DNA of 64,000 nucleotides from an uncultured Clostridia bacterium (GTDB lineage: Bacteria; Bacillota; Clostridia; Christensenellales; Borkfalkiaceae). A program made the position numbers and the translations under genes. Positions 44,121 to 53,505 of the stretch are shown piece by piece (position 1 is the first letter of the stretch; each line of letters starts with the position of its first letter). The notes beneath the pieces were generated by a model. It worked only from the letters and a program-made list of their open reading frames with translations. It was not told the origin of the DNA and did no database searches. The stretch lies in NCBI GenBank assembly GCA_944372575.1, contig CALVZS010000004.1, positions 1-64,000 of the forward strand, in the 5' to 3' direction.

Positions 44121-44157
44121 AAAAAGCGCGGCTGCGGACAAAAGTCCGCAGCCGCGC
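44121..44157 (-). terminator. Terminator of the small membrane protein gene
   Basis: A 14-bp perfect stem (44126-44139 with 44144-44157, AAAA/TTTT loop). Read on the minus strand it ends in five T (44121-44125). Confidence 0.85.
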
Positions 44158-44177
44158 CGCATTCTTTGATTTTTCTT

Positions 44178-44636
44178 TCAGATCGCGATCCCGATGATCG
44201 CCCAGCAGAGGAACAGCCACCAGACGATGCCCCACAGGGCGTATTTTCCGCAGGTGCGGGCAAGCGCCGTCTTGTTGTCGGGCAGCGCAAAGTAACACAC
44301 GATCCCGACGATCGGGATGAGCCAGCAGAGGATCCTGTACCCGACGACGCCGTCGCCGAACGTCTTTTTGAACCACGGCCCGATGGACTGATAGAAGCTC
44401 ACCGACGCGTTCCGATCAACCGCCCAGCCGAGCCCGATAAACAGGACGGACACGATGAGATACAGCCATGCAAGTCCGAATGTCCCGCCCGCGTTCGTGC
44501 AGAGGTTCATGACGAGCAGGATGAGCGAGACACTCATGAAAAAGGAAACGTCGCGATCGGAATGGTTGGCGATGTACGCATAATAAATGAGCGTGAACAC
44601 CAACAGGATCAGCGTGACGATACCCAATGCTACCAT
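44178..44636 (-). CDS. Small integral membrane protein
   Basis: A 152-residue protein with about four hydrophobic segments and aromatic/Trp-rich ends (CGKYALWGIVWWLFLCW). ATG 44636 (MVALGIV) follows a GGGGGG Shine-Dalgarno; an earlier start at 44657 is poorly supported. It has a consensus promoter and its own terminator, so it is a single-gene unit of unknown function. It lies between the SipW locus and the ZIP transporter. Confidence 0.7.
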   Translation of the reverse strand: MVALGIVTLILLVFTLIYYAYIANHSDRDVSFFMSVSLILLVMNLCTNAGGTFGLAWLYLIVSVLFIGLGWAVDRNASVSFYQSIGPWFKKTFGDGVVGYRILCWLIPIVGIVCYFALPDNKTALARTCGKYALWGIVWWLFLCWAIIGIAI

Positions 44637-44668
44637 TATATTTTCCCCCCGATGCAATACTTTCTTCT

Positions 44669-44697
44669 ATTATAATACGGGTTTTTCCGGTTGTCAA
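44669..44697 (-). promoter_or_regulatory. Consensus promoter of the small membrane protein gene
   Basis: Minus strand: TTGACA (complement of 44692-44697), 17 bp, TATAAT (complement of 44669-44674). Confidence 0.85.
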
Positions 44698-44818
44698 GGC
44701 GTAAAAAGAAATTTCTGTGAAAAAACAATGCCGGAACCGGGATGGGGGAGGAACGCAAATTCCGCGCGGCGCATAGGATGGCGGGAGAGCCTCTGACGGG
44801 GCGGAAGGAGGTGCGCCG

Positions 44819-45598
44819 ATGCAATGGTTCATGGGCCTGGACGCCTGGCTGCAGGCGCTGCTTGCTTCTCTCATCATGTATTCGATGACGGCGCTCGGGG
44901 CGGCGTGCGTCTTCTTCTCCAGGCGTCCGAACGCGAATTTTCTCACGCTGCTCCTGGGCGCGTCGGCGGGGATCATGATTGCGGCGAGCTTTTTTTCGCT
45001 GCTCCTGCCCGCCATCGAGGCGCAGGGGCCGCTTCCCGCCTATGTCACGGTGACGGCGGGTTTTTTTCTGGGCGGGGCGTTCCTTGTGGCAAGCGATGTC
45101 CTCCTCTCGCATACGCAGCACCGCTTCCGCGCCATCGGCGACAAGCGTACGGCGCTGCTGTACTTTGCCGTCACGCTGCACAATGTGCCGGAGGGGATGG
45201 CGGTGGGGGTAGCGTTTGCTGCGGGCGCCGCCCTCTCGGCGGAGGGCGGCGCGCTTGCGGGACTCTTGCTGGCGCTCGGCATCGCCGTACAGAACTTTCC
45301 GGAGGGGATGTGCGTCGCCTTTCCCATGCGCGCCAGGGGGATGTCCCGCGTGCGCAGCTTTCTCTTTGCGCAGGGGTCGGGCGCGGTGGAAGTCCCCGCC
45401 TGCGTCCTGGGCGCGCTCGCCGCCACCGCCGTGGGAAGCCTTCTGCCGTGGGCGCTCGCATTCTCCGCGGGGGCGATGGTCGCCGTCGTCTGCTCCGAAC
45501 TCATCCCCGAATGCTTTTCCGGAAACAAGACGCTCGCAACGGCGGGGGTGGTCGTCGGATTCTGCCTGATGATGGCGCTGGACGTCGCCCTCGGATAA
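44819..45598 (+). CDS. ZIP-family divalent metal transporter
   Basis: A 259-residue transporter with eight predicted membrane segments. The two ZIP signatures are HNVPEG (near residue 122) and QNFPEG (near 161), whose His/Asn/Glu line the metal path. It would import zinc (or iron/manganese) across the cytoplasmic membrane; a short His/Arg-rich loop (SHTQHRFR) sits before the first signature. GGAAGGAGG precedes ATG 44819. It stands alone before the purine operon. Confidence 0.9.
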   Translation: MQWFMGLDAWLQALLASLIMYSMTALGAACVFFSRRPNANFLTLLLGASAGIMIAASFFSLLLPAIEAQGPLPAYVTVTAGFFLGGAFLVASDVLLSHTQHRFRAIGDKRTALLYFAVTLHNVPEGMAVGVAFAAGAALSAEGGALAGLLLALGIAVQNFPEGMCVAFPMRARGMSRVRSFLFAQGSGAVEVPACVLGALAATAVGSLLPWALAFSAGAMVAVVCSELIPECFSGNKTLATAGVVVGFCLMMALDVALG

Positions 45599-45654
45599 GG
45601 GGGCGCGCGACAAGCAAGTCGCAGGAAAAACAGACAAAAAAACCTGCGTAACGC

Positions 45655-45683
45655 TTGACGCAAAGCGGGACGTTTGGTATAAT
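45655..45683 (+). promoter_or_regulatory. Promoter of the purine operon
   Basis: TTGACG (45655-45660), 17 bp, TATAAT (45678-45683). Confidence 0.8.
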
Positions 45684-45840
45684 GGGATAGGAAAAAGGCA
45701 GCTCTGTTCTGCCATATACGGCAGATGAGAAAAGGATCCCACGTCAGAGCCGGTTTTTTTCGCACAGAAAAAAACTGCTCTTTTTCATTTTTTCGGAAAA
45801 TATACCTGCGGGCGCACCCGCATTACGGAGGGCAAAATAT
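45684..45840 (+). promoter_or_regulatory. Structured leader of purE, candidate attenuator or riboswitch
   Basis: About 150 nt lies between the promoter and purE. GGGAT (45684-45688) can pair with ATCCC (45736-45740). TCTGCC (45708-45713) can pair with GGCAGA (45720-45725). GCTCTG (45701-45706) can pair with CAGAGC (45745-45750), which is followed by GG and seven T, a terminator layout. GGCAG (45697-45701) competes for CTGCC. A short TGCGGG-CGCA-CCCGCA hairpin (45807-45822) lies before the Shine-Dalgarno. It does not match the classic purine or ZTP riboswitch cores that I know. Confidence 0.5.
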
Positions 45841-46335
45841 ATGAAGAAAGTTGCAGTGATCATGGGCAGCGACAGCGATCTTCCCATTGTCGAGCGGGCA
45901 TTCCCCGTGTTTGAGGAGTACGGCGTTGCCTATGAGGTACACGTCTATTCGGCGCACCGCACGCCCGTTGAGGCGCGTATGTTCGCGCAGAACGCCGCGG
46001 AGAACGGCTTTGGCGCCATCATTGCCGCCGCGGGCAAGGCGGCGCACCTCGCCGGCTCCCTTGCCGCGAACACCGTTCTGCCCGTTATCGGCATCCCCGT
46101 CAAGAGTTCCACGCTGGACGGGCTGGATGCCCTTCTCTCCACGGTACAGATGCCTTCCGGCATTCCCGTGGCGACCGTCGCCATCGACGGCGCGCAGAAC
46201 GCCGCCCTGCTTGCGGTGGAGATCCTCGCCGTCTCCGATGAGAAGCTGCATGAAAAGCTCATGGAGGCCCGCCGCACCGCGACGGAGAAGGTGCTCAAGA
46301 AGGATGCGGAGATCGCCGCAAAGTACAACAAGTAA
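45841..46335 (+). CDS. purE: PurE, N5-carboxyaminoimidazole ribonucleotide mutase
   Basis: A 164-residue class I PurE with the phosphate-binding GSDSDLP (residues 9-15), the active-site AHRTP (H39) and [11 protein letters not shown] loop. It converts N5-CAIR to CAIR. No purK is seen in the operon or elsewhere in the window, so N5-CAIR supply is not visible here. First gene of a nine-gene purine operon; a GGAGGG Shine-Dalgarno lies 8-9 bases upstream. Confidence 0.95.
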   Translation: MKKVAVIMGSDSDLPIVERAFPVFEEYGVAYEVHVYSAHRTPVEARMFAQNAAENGFGAIIAAAGKAAHLAGSLAANTVLPVIGIPVKSSTLDGLDALLSTVQMPSGIPVATVAIDGAQNAALLAVEILAVSDEKLHEKLMEARRTATEKVLKKDAEIAAKYNK

Positions 46336-46370
46336 CCGTTTTATACCAAAGGGTAAAGGAGATAATTCGT

Positions 46371-47090
46371 ATGGAAACCGAAAAGACTGTTCAGCTCTAT
46401 GAAGGCAAGGCAAAAAAGGTGTACGCCACCGCCGATCCCGCGCTCTGCATCGTGTCCTACAAGGACGATGCGACGGCGTTCAACGGCCTCAAAAAGGGTA
46501 CCATCGCGGGCAAGGGCGTGGTCAACAACCGCATGACCAATCTGCTCATGCAGCTTCTGGAGAAGACGGGCGTTCCCACCCACTTCGTCAAGGAGCTCTC
46601 CGAGCGGGACACGCTCGTCAAAAAGGTGAGCATCGTTCCCCTCGAGGTCATCATCCGCAACGTGTCGGCGGGGTCGTTTTCCAAGCGCTACGGCGTGGAG
46701 GAGGGCATCGTGTTCGACGAGCCGACCATCGAGTTCTCCTACAAGAACGACGATCTGGGCGACCCGCTCATCAACTCCTACCATGCGATCGCCCTGAAGC
46801 TGGCGACCAAGGAGGAGATCGAGACCATCAAGAAGTATGCGTTCAAGGTCAACGAGGTGCTCAAGGCATACTTTGCGCATCTGGGCGTCAGGCTCATCGA
46901 CTTCAAGCTGGAGTTCGGCCGCCTGCCAGACGGCACCATTGTGCTTGCCGATGAGATCTCTCCCGATACCTGCCGCTTCTGGGATGCCAAGACCAACGAG
47001 AAGCTGGACAAAGACCGTTTCCGCCGCGATATGGGCGGCGTAGAGGACGCGTATGCGGAGATCTTCAAGCGCGTCACGGAGGGAGACTAA
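46371..47090 (+). CDS. purC: PurC, SAICAR synthetase
   Basis: A 239-residue enzyme joining aspartate to CAIR. It starts with the family ATP-binding region [12 protein letters not shown] (about 8-19) and has [16 protein letters not shown] (near 87) and the aspartate/CAIR segment IDFKLEFG (about 178-185) followed by [14 protein letters not shown]. It follows purE by 35 bp with AAAGGAG upstream. Confidence 0.96.
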   Translation: METEKTVQLYEGKAKKVYATADPALCIVSYKDDATAFNGLKKGTIAGKGVVNNRMTNLLMQLLEKTGVPTHFVKELSERDTLVKKVSIVPLEVIIRNVSAGSFSKRYGVEEGIVFDEPTIEFSYKNDDLGDPLINSYHAIALKLATKEEIETIKKYAFKVNEVLKAYFAHLGVRLIDFKLEFGRLPDGTIVLADEISPDTCRFWDAKTNEKLDKDRFRRDMGGVEDAYAEIFKRVTEGD

Positions 47091-47095
47091 CGTTC

Positions 47096-48559
47096 ATGGG
47101 ACATGAGATCCACGAGGAGTGCGGCGTATTCGGCATCTTTTCGCCGGACGTACAGAACGTCGCATCGACCACCTACTATGCCCTGTTTGCCCTGCAGCAC
47201 AGGGGGCAGGAATCGGCCGGCATCGTCGTCAATAACGACGGTGTGTTCAACTCCTACAAGGATGTGGGGCTGGTCAACGATATCTTCACCTCCGACGTGC
47301 TTGCAAAACTGGGGCTGGGCAACATGGCGATCGGCCATGTGCGCTACGGCACCACCGGCACGAGCGGCAGGGAGAACGCGCAGCCCATCGTCGTCAAACA
47401 TCTCAAGGGAAACATGGCGCTCGCGCACAACGGCAACCTCATCAACGCGACGGAACTTCGGGAGGAGCTGGAGAACGAGGGCTGTATCTTCCATACGACT
47501 TCGGATACCGAGGTCATCGCCTATGTCATCACGCGCGAGCGCGTCAAGGCGCGCTCCATTGAGGAGGCGGTGCTCTCCGCCATGAACAAACTCAAGGGGG
47601 CGTATTCGCTCGTGGTCATGTCGCCCTCCAAGCTCATCGCGGCGCGCGATCCCCTGGGCTTCCGCCCGCTGTGCTTCGGCACGCGGGAGGACGGCAGCTA
47701 TCTCATCGCCTCCGAGTCGTGCGCCCTCAACGCGGTCGGCGCGCACAAGGTGCGTGAGGTGGAGCCGGGCGAAATGCTCGTCATCACCAAGGACGGCATC
47801 AAGTCGGACACCTCCCACTGCGGCGGGAAGAAGGCGTTCTGCGTGTTTGAATACTTCTACACCGCCCGCCCCGATTCGGAGATCGACGGCTGTTATGTCC
47901 ACGACGCGCGGATGCGCGCGGGCGCGTTCCTCTATGAGAAGTACAAGATCGATGCGGACATCGTCATCGGCGTGCCCGATTCGGGGCTGGATGCGGCGCT
48001 CGGCTATGCGCAGGCGTCGGGCATCCCCTACGGCATCGGCTTTATCAAGAACAAGTATATCGGCAGGACGTTTATCGCGCCCGATCAGAAGGTGCGCGAG
48101 GATCGCGTGAAGATCAAGCTCAACGTCATCGCCTCGGCGGTGGACGGCAAGCGCGTCATCCTCGTGGACGATTCCATCGTGCGCGGCACGACGAGCGCGC
48201 GCATCGTGCGCCTTCTGCGCGAGGCGGGGGCGACCGAGGTGCATTTCCTCTCCTCAGCGCCTAAGTTCCTCAATCCCTGCTACTACGGCACGGATATCGA
48301 TTCGCGCGAGAACCTCATCGCCTGCCACCACACCACGGAGGAGATCGCCAAGATCATCGGCGCCGATTCGGTGGGGTATCTGGATATCGCGCACGCGCGG
48401 CTCCTTGCGGGCGGGAACGGCGAAGGGTTTTGCTGCGCCTGCTTTGACGGCGTGTATCCCACCGAGATCCCCAAGGAGCCGGGCAAGGATCGCTTCGAGC
48501 GGCCCATTGCCGGCAGGCCCATCAGCGAAAATCCCAAATTCCGGAAGACGGCGGAGTGA
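47096..48559 (+). CDS. purF: PurF, amidophosphoribosyltransferase
   Basis: A 487-residue glutamine-PRPP amidotransferase, the first committed step. The class II glutaminase begins after a short propeptide at Cys (EECGVFGIF, C10 becomes the N-terminus). The PRPP loop is ILVDDSIVRGTTS (about 358-370). Late cysteines (NPCYYGTD, FCCACFDG) fit the iron-sulfur type of Bacillus PurF. It starts 6 bases after purC. Confidence 0.96.
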   Translation: MGHEIHEECGVFGIFSPDVQNVASTTYYALFALQHRGQESAGIVVNNDGVFNSYKDVGLVNDIFTSDVLAKLGLGNMAIGHVRYGTTGTSGRENAQPIVVKHLKGNMALAHNGNLINATELREELENEGCIFHTTSDTEVIAYVITRERVKARSIEEAVLSAMNKLKGAYSLVVMSPSKLIAARDPLGFRPLCFGTREDGSYLIASESCALNAVGAHKVREVEPGEMLVITKDGIKSDTSHCGGKKAFCVFEYFYTARPDSEIDGCYVHDARMRAGAFLYEKYKIDADIVIGVPDSGLDAALGYAQASGIPYGIGFIKNKYIGRTFIAPDQKVREDRVKIKLNVIASAVDGKRVILVDDSIVRGTTSARIVRLLREAGATEVHFLSSAPKFLNPCYYGTDIDSRENLIACHHTTEEIAKIIGADSVGYLDIAHARLLAGGNGEGFCCACFDGVYPTEIPKEPGKDRFERPIAGRPISENPKFRKTAE

Positions 48560-48562
48560 GAC

Positions 48563-49597
48563 ATGGACAAGAGTTATTCGGACAGCTATAAGGCGGCGGG
48601 GGTGGACATCACCGCGGGATACAGGGCGGTGGAGCTGATGAAAAAGCACGTCGCCCGCACCATGCCCGAGGGCAGGGCGGACATCGGCGGCTTCGGCGGG
48701 CTGTTTCCCCTGGACATGGCGGGCATGAAGGAGCCCGTACTCGTCTCCGGAACGGACGGCGTCGGCACCAAGATCAAGCTCGCCTTCCTTTTGGACAGGC
48801 ATGACACGGTGGGCATCGACTGCGTCGCCATGTGCGTCAACGACATCATCTGCTGCGGCGCAAAGCCGCTCTTCTTCCTCGACTACATTGCCTGCGGCAG
48901 GAACGAGCCGGAGAAGATCGCTTCCATCGTGGGCGGCGTGGCGGAGGGCTGCGTGCGCGCGGGCTGTGCGCTCATCGGCGGGGAGACCGCCGAGCATCCC
49001 GGCCTCATGCCCGAGGAGGAATATGACCTTGCGGGCTTCGCCGTGGGGGTGGTGGATAAGTCCAAGGTCATTGACAATACCGCGATGCGCGAGGGGGACG
49101 TCATGCTGGCGCTCCCTTCCTCGGGCGTACATTCCAACGGCTTCTCGCTGGTCAGAAAGGTTTTCGACGTCGAACACTGCGACCTGAACGCCCCCGTCGA
49201 AGAGCTGGGTGGAAAGGGGCTGGGCGAAGTGCTGCTCACGCCCACGAAGATCTATGTGAAACCCGTTCTGGCGCTTCTGAAAGAGGTCGCCGTCAAGGGC
49301 ATCTCCCACATCACGGGGGGCGGCTTCTATGAAAATATGCCCCGCTCCATTCCCGCGGGACTGGGCGTGAGGATCGCGCGCGCGGACGTAAAAGTGCTGC
49401 CCGTGTTCGATCTCATCGCCCGCACGGGCAACATCTCCGAGCACGATATGTTCAATACTTTCAACATGGGCGTCGGCATGAGCATCGTCGTCGCAAGAGA
49501 GGACACCGACCGTGCGATCGGCATCCTGAAGGCGAACGGTGAGGAGGCGTACGTTCTCGGGGAGATCGTACGCGGCGACGGGGTGACGCTCGTATGA
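48563..49597 (+). CDS. purM: PurM, AIR synthetase
   Basis: A 344-residue enzyme closing FGAM to AIR. Motifs include [14 protein letters not shown] (about 54-67), [20 protein letters not shown] (about 89-108) and [21 protein letters not shown]. It starts 4 bases after purF and overlaps purN by ATGA. Length is normal. Confidence 0.96.
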   Translation: MDKSYSDSYKAAGVDITAGYRAVELMKKHVARTMPEGRADIGGFGGLFPLDMAGMKEPVLVSGTDGVGTKIKLAFLLDRHDTVGIDCVAMCVNDIICCGAKPLFFLDYIACGRNEPEKIASIVGGVAEGCVRAGCALIGGETAEHPGLMPEEEYDLAGFAVGVVDKSKVIDNTAMREGDVMLALPSSGVHSNGFSLVRKVFDVEHCDLNAPVEELGGKGLGEVLLTPTKIYVKPVLALLKEVAVKGISHITGGGFYENMPRSIPAGLGVRIARADVKVLPVFDLIARTGNISEHDMFNTFNMGVGMSIVVAREDTDRAIGILKANGEEAYVLGEIVRGDGVTLV

Positions 49598-50205
49598 ATA
49601 AGATCCGCGTCGCCGTCCTCTGTTCGGGCGGCGGCACCAATTTACAGGCCATTCTGGACAGCGCCGCGGCGGGCAGGATCCCCTCGGGGGAGATCGCCCT
49701 CGTCGTCAGCGACAACGCCTCCGCCTATGCGCTCGAGCGCGCCGCGAAGGCGAACGTTCCCACTTTTATTGCCGACCGGAAGGCCATTCCCGACCGCCTT
49801 GCGCGCGAGAGGGCGATCTTAGGGGTGCTCAAGGAGCACGGCATCGGACTGGTCGTCCTCGCGGGGTTCATGACCATTCTGAGCGAGGCGTTCACTAAGG
49901 CGTACGAGATGCGCATCATCAATGTGCATCCCTCCCTCATCCCCAGCTTCTGCGGCCCCGGTTTTTACGGGCTGAAGGTGCATGAGGCGGCGCTCGCGCG
50001 CGGGGTGAAGGTGACGGGCGCCACCGTACACTACGTCAACGAGGTGTGCGACGGCGGCCCCATCATCGCGCAGAGGGCGGTGTACGTCGAGGAGGGGGAC
50101 ACCCCCGAGACGCTGCAGAAGCGCGTCATGCACGAGGCGGAATGGATCATTCTCCCGCAGGCGGTGCAGTCCGTCTGCAAGACACTTTTGAAATCTGAGG
50201 TGTAA
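49594..50205 (+). CDS. purN: PurN, GAR transformylase
   Basis: A 203-residue formyltransferase moving a formyl group from 10-formyl-THF to GAR. The active site is [10 protein letters not shown] (Asn and His, about 107-116) and the later Asp in NEVCDGGPI (about 149-157). It uses the cofactor whose synthesis is completed by Fhs, encoded downstream. Confidence 0.95.
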   Translation: MNKIRVAVLCSGGGTNLQAILDSAAAGRIPSGEIALVVSDNASAYALERAAKANVPTFIADRKAIPDRLARERAILGVLKEHGIGLVVLAGFMTILSEAFTKAYEMRIINVHPSLIPSFCGPGFYGLKVHEAALARGVKVTGATVHYVNEVCDGGPIIAQRAVYVEEGDTPETLQKRVMHEAEWIILPQAVQSVCKTLLKSEV

Positions 50206-50206
50206 C

Positions 50207-50929
50207 ATGGGCTACGAAGTCAGAAATATGCGCGAGGTGCTCTCGGGTAATCCCTATCCCGGACGCGGCATTGTCATCGGCAGAAGCGCGGACGGCAAAA
50301 AGGCGGTCTATGCCTACTTCATCATGGGCAGGAGCGAAAATTCCCGCAACCGCGTCTTTCGCGAGGAAGGGGAGACGCTCACCATCTATCCCTACGACGA
50401 GAGCAGGGTGGAGGATCCCTCCCTCATCATCTATTCCCCCGTCAAGCGGGTGGGGGAGGACATCATCGTCACCAACGGCGATCAGACGGACACCATCGAG
50501 GAATACCTCAGGATGGGCAAGTGCTTCCGCTGCGCCCTGAAAACGCGCACGTTCGAGCCGGACGCACCCAACTATACGCCTCGCATCAGCGGCATTCTGC
50601 ACTTGAAGCAGGGCGGATTCACCTATGAGATGTCCATTTTGAAGAGCGCGGACGGCAGAGGGGAGAAGTGCAACCGCTACACCTTTGACTATGAACCCGT
50701 AAGCGGGCTCGGACACTTTCTCCACACCTATATGACGGACGGCAATCCCCTGCCCACCTTCGAGGGGGAGCCGGAGCGCGTCGCCGTCCCGGACGACATC
50801 GATGCATTTGCCAATGAGATCTGGGAGAGCCTGGATGCGGACAATAAAATTTCGCTCATTGTCTGCGCGGTGGATCTTGCCGCGGGGACGCAGAAGCGCA
50901 TCGTCATCAACAAGTACGCGAACGCGTGA
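50207..50929 (+). CDS. purO: PurO-like IMP cyclohydrolase
   Basis: A 240-residue protein of the archaeal-type IMP cyclohydrolase family, which closes FAICAR to IMP. The family start appears as NPYPGRGIVIGRS followed by AYFIMGRSENSRNR (about 17-48). In most bacteria this step is done by the N-terminal domain of PurH; here that domain is missing and this unrelated protein takes its place beside an AICAR transformylase. ATG 50207 lies 1 base after purN, with GAGG upstream. Confidence 0.85.
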   Translation: MGYEVRNMREVLSGNPYPGRGIVIGRSADGKKAVYAYFIMGRSENSRNRVFREEGETLTIYPYDESRVEDPSLIIYSPVKRVGEDIIVTNGDQTDTIEEYLRMGKCFRCALKTRTFEPDAPNYTPRISGILHLKQGGFTYEMSILKSADGRGEKCNRYTFDYEPVSGLGHFLHTYMTDGNPLPTFEGEPERVAVPDDIDAFANEIWESLDADNKISLIVCAVDLAAGTQKRIVINKYANA

Positions 50930-50944
50930 CACAGGAGGAACGCA

Positions 50945-52129
50945 ATGAATGAATTTCAGCTGAAGTATGGCTGCAACCCCAACCAGAAGCCCGCGCGCAT
51001 CTTTATGGCGGACGGGAGCGACCTGCCCGTGGAGATCCTGAACGGCAGGCCGGGGTATATCAACTTTCTGGACGCCTTCAACTCCTGGCAGCTCGTCAAG
51101 GAATTGAAGGAGGCGACGGGCATGTGCGCCGCCACCAGCTTCAAGCACGTCTCGCCCACATCGGCGGCGGTGGGGAAGCCGCTCTCGCCCGCCCTCAAAC
51201 AGGCGTGCTTTGTCGATGACATCGCGGGACTGGACGATTCGCCCCTCGCCTGCGCCTATGCGCGCGCAAGGGGGACGGACAGAATGTCCTCCTTCGGCGA
51301 CTGGATCGCCCTCTCCGACGAGTGCGACGAGGTGACTGCTTCGATCATCAAGCGCGAGGTGTCCGACGGCATCATTGCGCCCGCCTATTCGCCCAAGGCG
51401 CTCGAGATCTTAAAGAACAAGAAGAAGGGGGCGTACAACATCGTCAGAATTGACCCCGGTTACGTTCCTGCCGAGATCGAAAGAAAGCAGGTGTTCGGCG
51501 TCACGTTCGAGCAGGGGCGCAATAACTACAAGATTGACCGCGCTACCTTCTCCAACATCGTTACGAAGAACAAAAAACTGCCCGATGACAAAGCGATCGA
51601 TCTGATCATCGCGCTCATCACGCTCAAATATACGCAGTCCAACTCCGTCTGCTTTGCGGCGGACGGGCAGGCGATCGGCGTGGGCGCGGGGCAGCAGTCG
51701 CGCATCCACTGCACCCGCCTCGCGGGACAGAAGGCGGATCTGTGGCACCTGCGCCAGAGCGAGAAGGTGCTCTCCCTGCGCTTTGCGGACGGGGTGGGCA
51801 GGCCGGAGAAGAACAACATCATCGACCTCTATCTCTCCGACGACGCCGACGAGGTACTCGCCGAGGGGGAATGGCAGAAGAACTTCGCCGTCCGCCCCCA
51901 GCCCTTCACGCGGGAGGAGAAGGCGGCGTACCTTGCCGCGATCCGCGGCGTGTCGCTGGGCAGCGATGCCTTTTTCCCCTTCTCGGACAACATCGAACGC
52001 GCCTTCCGCAGCGGCGTGGACTACGTTGCCCAGCCGGGCGGCTCGGTGCGCGACGATCTGGTGATCGAGGCGGCGGACGCGCACAACATGGTCATGGCAT
52101 TCACGGGAATGCGCCTGTTCCATCACTGA
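50945..52129 (+). CDS. purH: Stand-alone AICAR transformylase
   Basis: A 394-residue protein matching only the C-terminal transformylase part of PurH, moving formyl from 10-formyl-THF to AICAR. The catalytic Lys-His is in [13 protein letters not shown] (about 61-73). It ends in [16 protein letters not shown] and GMRLFHH, as PurH does. No cyclohydrolase domain is attached; the PurO-like protein before it fills that step. A GGAGG Shine-Dalgarno is present. Confidence 0.9.
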   Translation: MNEFQLKYGCNPNQKPARIFMADGSDLPVEILNGRPGYINFLDAFNSWQLVKELKEATGMCAATSFKHVSPTSAAVGKPLSPALKQACFVDDIAGLDDSPLACAYARARGTDRMSSFGDWIALSDECDEVTASIIKREVSDGIIAPAYSPKALEILKNKKKGAYNIVRIDPGYVPAEIERKQVFGVTFEQGRNNYKIDRATFSNIVTKNKKLPDDKAIDLIIALITLKYTQSNSVCFAADGQAIGVGAGQQSRIHCTRLAGQKADLWHLRQSEKVLSLRFADGVGRPEKNNIIDLYLSDDADEVLAEGEWQKNFAVRPQPFTREEKAAYLAAIRGVSLGSDAFFPFSDNIERAFRSGVDYVAQPGGSVRDDLVIEAADAHNMVMAFTGMRLFHH

Positions 52130-52135
52130 AAAAAG

Positions 52136-52188
52136 GACGCGCGCACCGCGGCGCAGTCGGCTGCGGCGGGCGCGTCTGTACTTTTTTT
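52136..52188 (+). terminator. Terminator-like structure inside the purine operon
   Basis: GACGCGC (52136-52142) pairs with GCGCGTC (52170-52176) around a second CCGC.../...GCGG stem, followed by a seven-T run (52182-52188). It sits between the AICAR transformylase gene and purD, so it may lower purD-purL transcription. Confidence 0.6.
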
Positions 52189-52202
52189 CGAGGCAATCAT
52201 TT

Positions 52203-53477
52203 ATGGATATTCTGGTAGTCGGCGGCGGCGGCAGAGAGCACGCCGTCATCAAGGCGCTCAAAAAGAGCAGGCGTGCGGGGAAAATCTATGCGCTCCCCGG
52301 CAACGGCGGCATTGCGGCGGACGCCGAGTGCGTGCCGGTCAAGGCGACGGACATTGCGGGCATTGTCGCGATTGCGCGTGAACGCAACGTCGATTTCGCG
52401 GTGGTCACGCCCGATGACCCGCTGGTCATGGGCTGCGTGGACGCGCTGGAGGCGGCGGGCGTTCCCTGCTTCGGCCCCACAAAGGATGCGGCGATCATCG
52501 AGGGGAGCAAGGTGTTCTCCAAGAACCTGATGAAAAAGTACGGCATCCCCACGGCGGCGAGCGAGGTGTTCACCGATCCCGCCGCGGCAGAGGAATACCT
52601 GCGCACGGCGCACTATCCCACCGTCATCAAGGCGGACGGGCTGGCGCTGGGCAAGGGCGCCGTCATCGTCGGCAGCTTTGACGAGGCGCAGAAAACGATC
52701 AGGGAGATGATGGTGGACAAGGTATTCGGCGCGAGCGGGGAGCGCGTCCTCATCGAGGAGTTCCTCACCGGGCCGGAGGTGTCCGTCTTGTCCTTTACGG
52801 ACGGCAAGATCGTCGTCCCCATGGTCTCCTCCATGGATCACAAGCGCGCGAAGGACAACGACGAGGGGCTGAATACGGGCGGCATGGGTACCGTTGCGCC
52901 CAATCCCTATTACACGCCGGAGATCGCGGCGGAGTGCATGGAGAAGATTTTCCTGCCCACCGTGCGTGCGATGAACGCGGAGGGGCGCACCTTCAAGGGC
53001 TGCCTCTACTTCGGGCTGATGCTCACCGCAGACGGCCCCAAGGTCATCGAATACAACTGCCGCTTCGGCGACCCCGAGACGCAGGTGGTGCTGCCCCTTT
53101 TGCAGAGCGACCTGTTGGAGATCATGCTCGCCGTGCGCGGCGGCAGCTTAAGGCCGGATATGGTTCGCTTCTCCCCGGGTGCGGCGTGCTGCGTGGTGCT
53201 CGCCTCCGAGGGATACCCCAAGAAATATGAGACGGGCTATCCCATCACCATGCCCGAGGTCGGCGCAAACGAGGCTATCTATGTCGCGGGCGCAAAGTTT
53301 GAGAACGGGCAGCTCGTCACCTCGGGCGGCAGGGTGCTGGGCGCCGTCGCCACGGCGGATACGCTCAAGGGGGCGGTCGACGCCGCCTACGCGCTCGCCG
53401 GCCGCATCCACTTTGAAAACGCCTATATGCGCCGCGACATCGGACGGCGCGCATTGATGGCGCAGGGCAAACAATAA
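52203..53477 (+). CDS. purD: PurD, GAR synthetase
   Basis: A 424-residue ATP-grasp enzyme joining glycine to phosphoribosylamine. It begins MDILVVGGGGREHAV and has the ATP-grasp region KADGLALGKGAVIV (near 142) and GCLYFGLMLTADGPKVIEYNCRFGDPE (near 265-290). ATG 52203 has GAGG about 10 bases upstream. It follows an internal terminator-like structure. Confidence 0.96.
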   Translation: MDILVVGGGGREHAVIKALKKSRRAGKIYALPGNGGIAADAECVPVKATDIAGIVAIARERNVDFAVVTPDDPLVMGCVDALEAAGVPCFGPTKDAAIIEGSKVFSKNLMKKYGIPTAASEVFTDPAAAEEYLRTAHYPTVIKADGLALGKGAVIVGSFDEAQKTIREMMVDKVFGASGERVLIEEFLTGPEVSVLSFTDGKIVVPMVSSMDHKRAKDNDEGLNTGGMGTVAPNPYYTPEIAAECMEKIFLPTVRAMNAEGRTFKGCLYFGLMLTADGPKVIEYNCRFGDPETQVVLPLLQSDLLEIMLAVRGGSLRPDMVRFSPGAACCVVLASEGYPKKYETGYPITMPEVGANEAIYVAGAKFENGQLVTSGGRVLGAVATADTLKGAVDAAYALAGRIHFENAYMRRDIGRRALMAQGKQ

Positions 53478-53505
53478 CGAAATTCAGAGCACGGGAGAAA
53501 CAGGC

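Noticed and set aside
43884..44290. Small minus-strand frames after the SipW locus
   Set aside because: They overlap terminators, lack ribosome sites and have no domain resemblance.
45684..45840. Guanine or ZTP riboswitch before purE
   Set aside because: Conserved core sequences of those classes are not present; only a general structured leader is supported.
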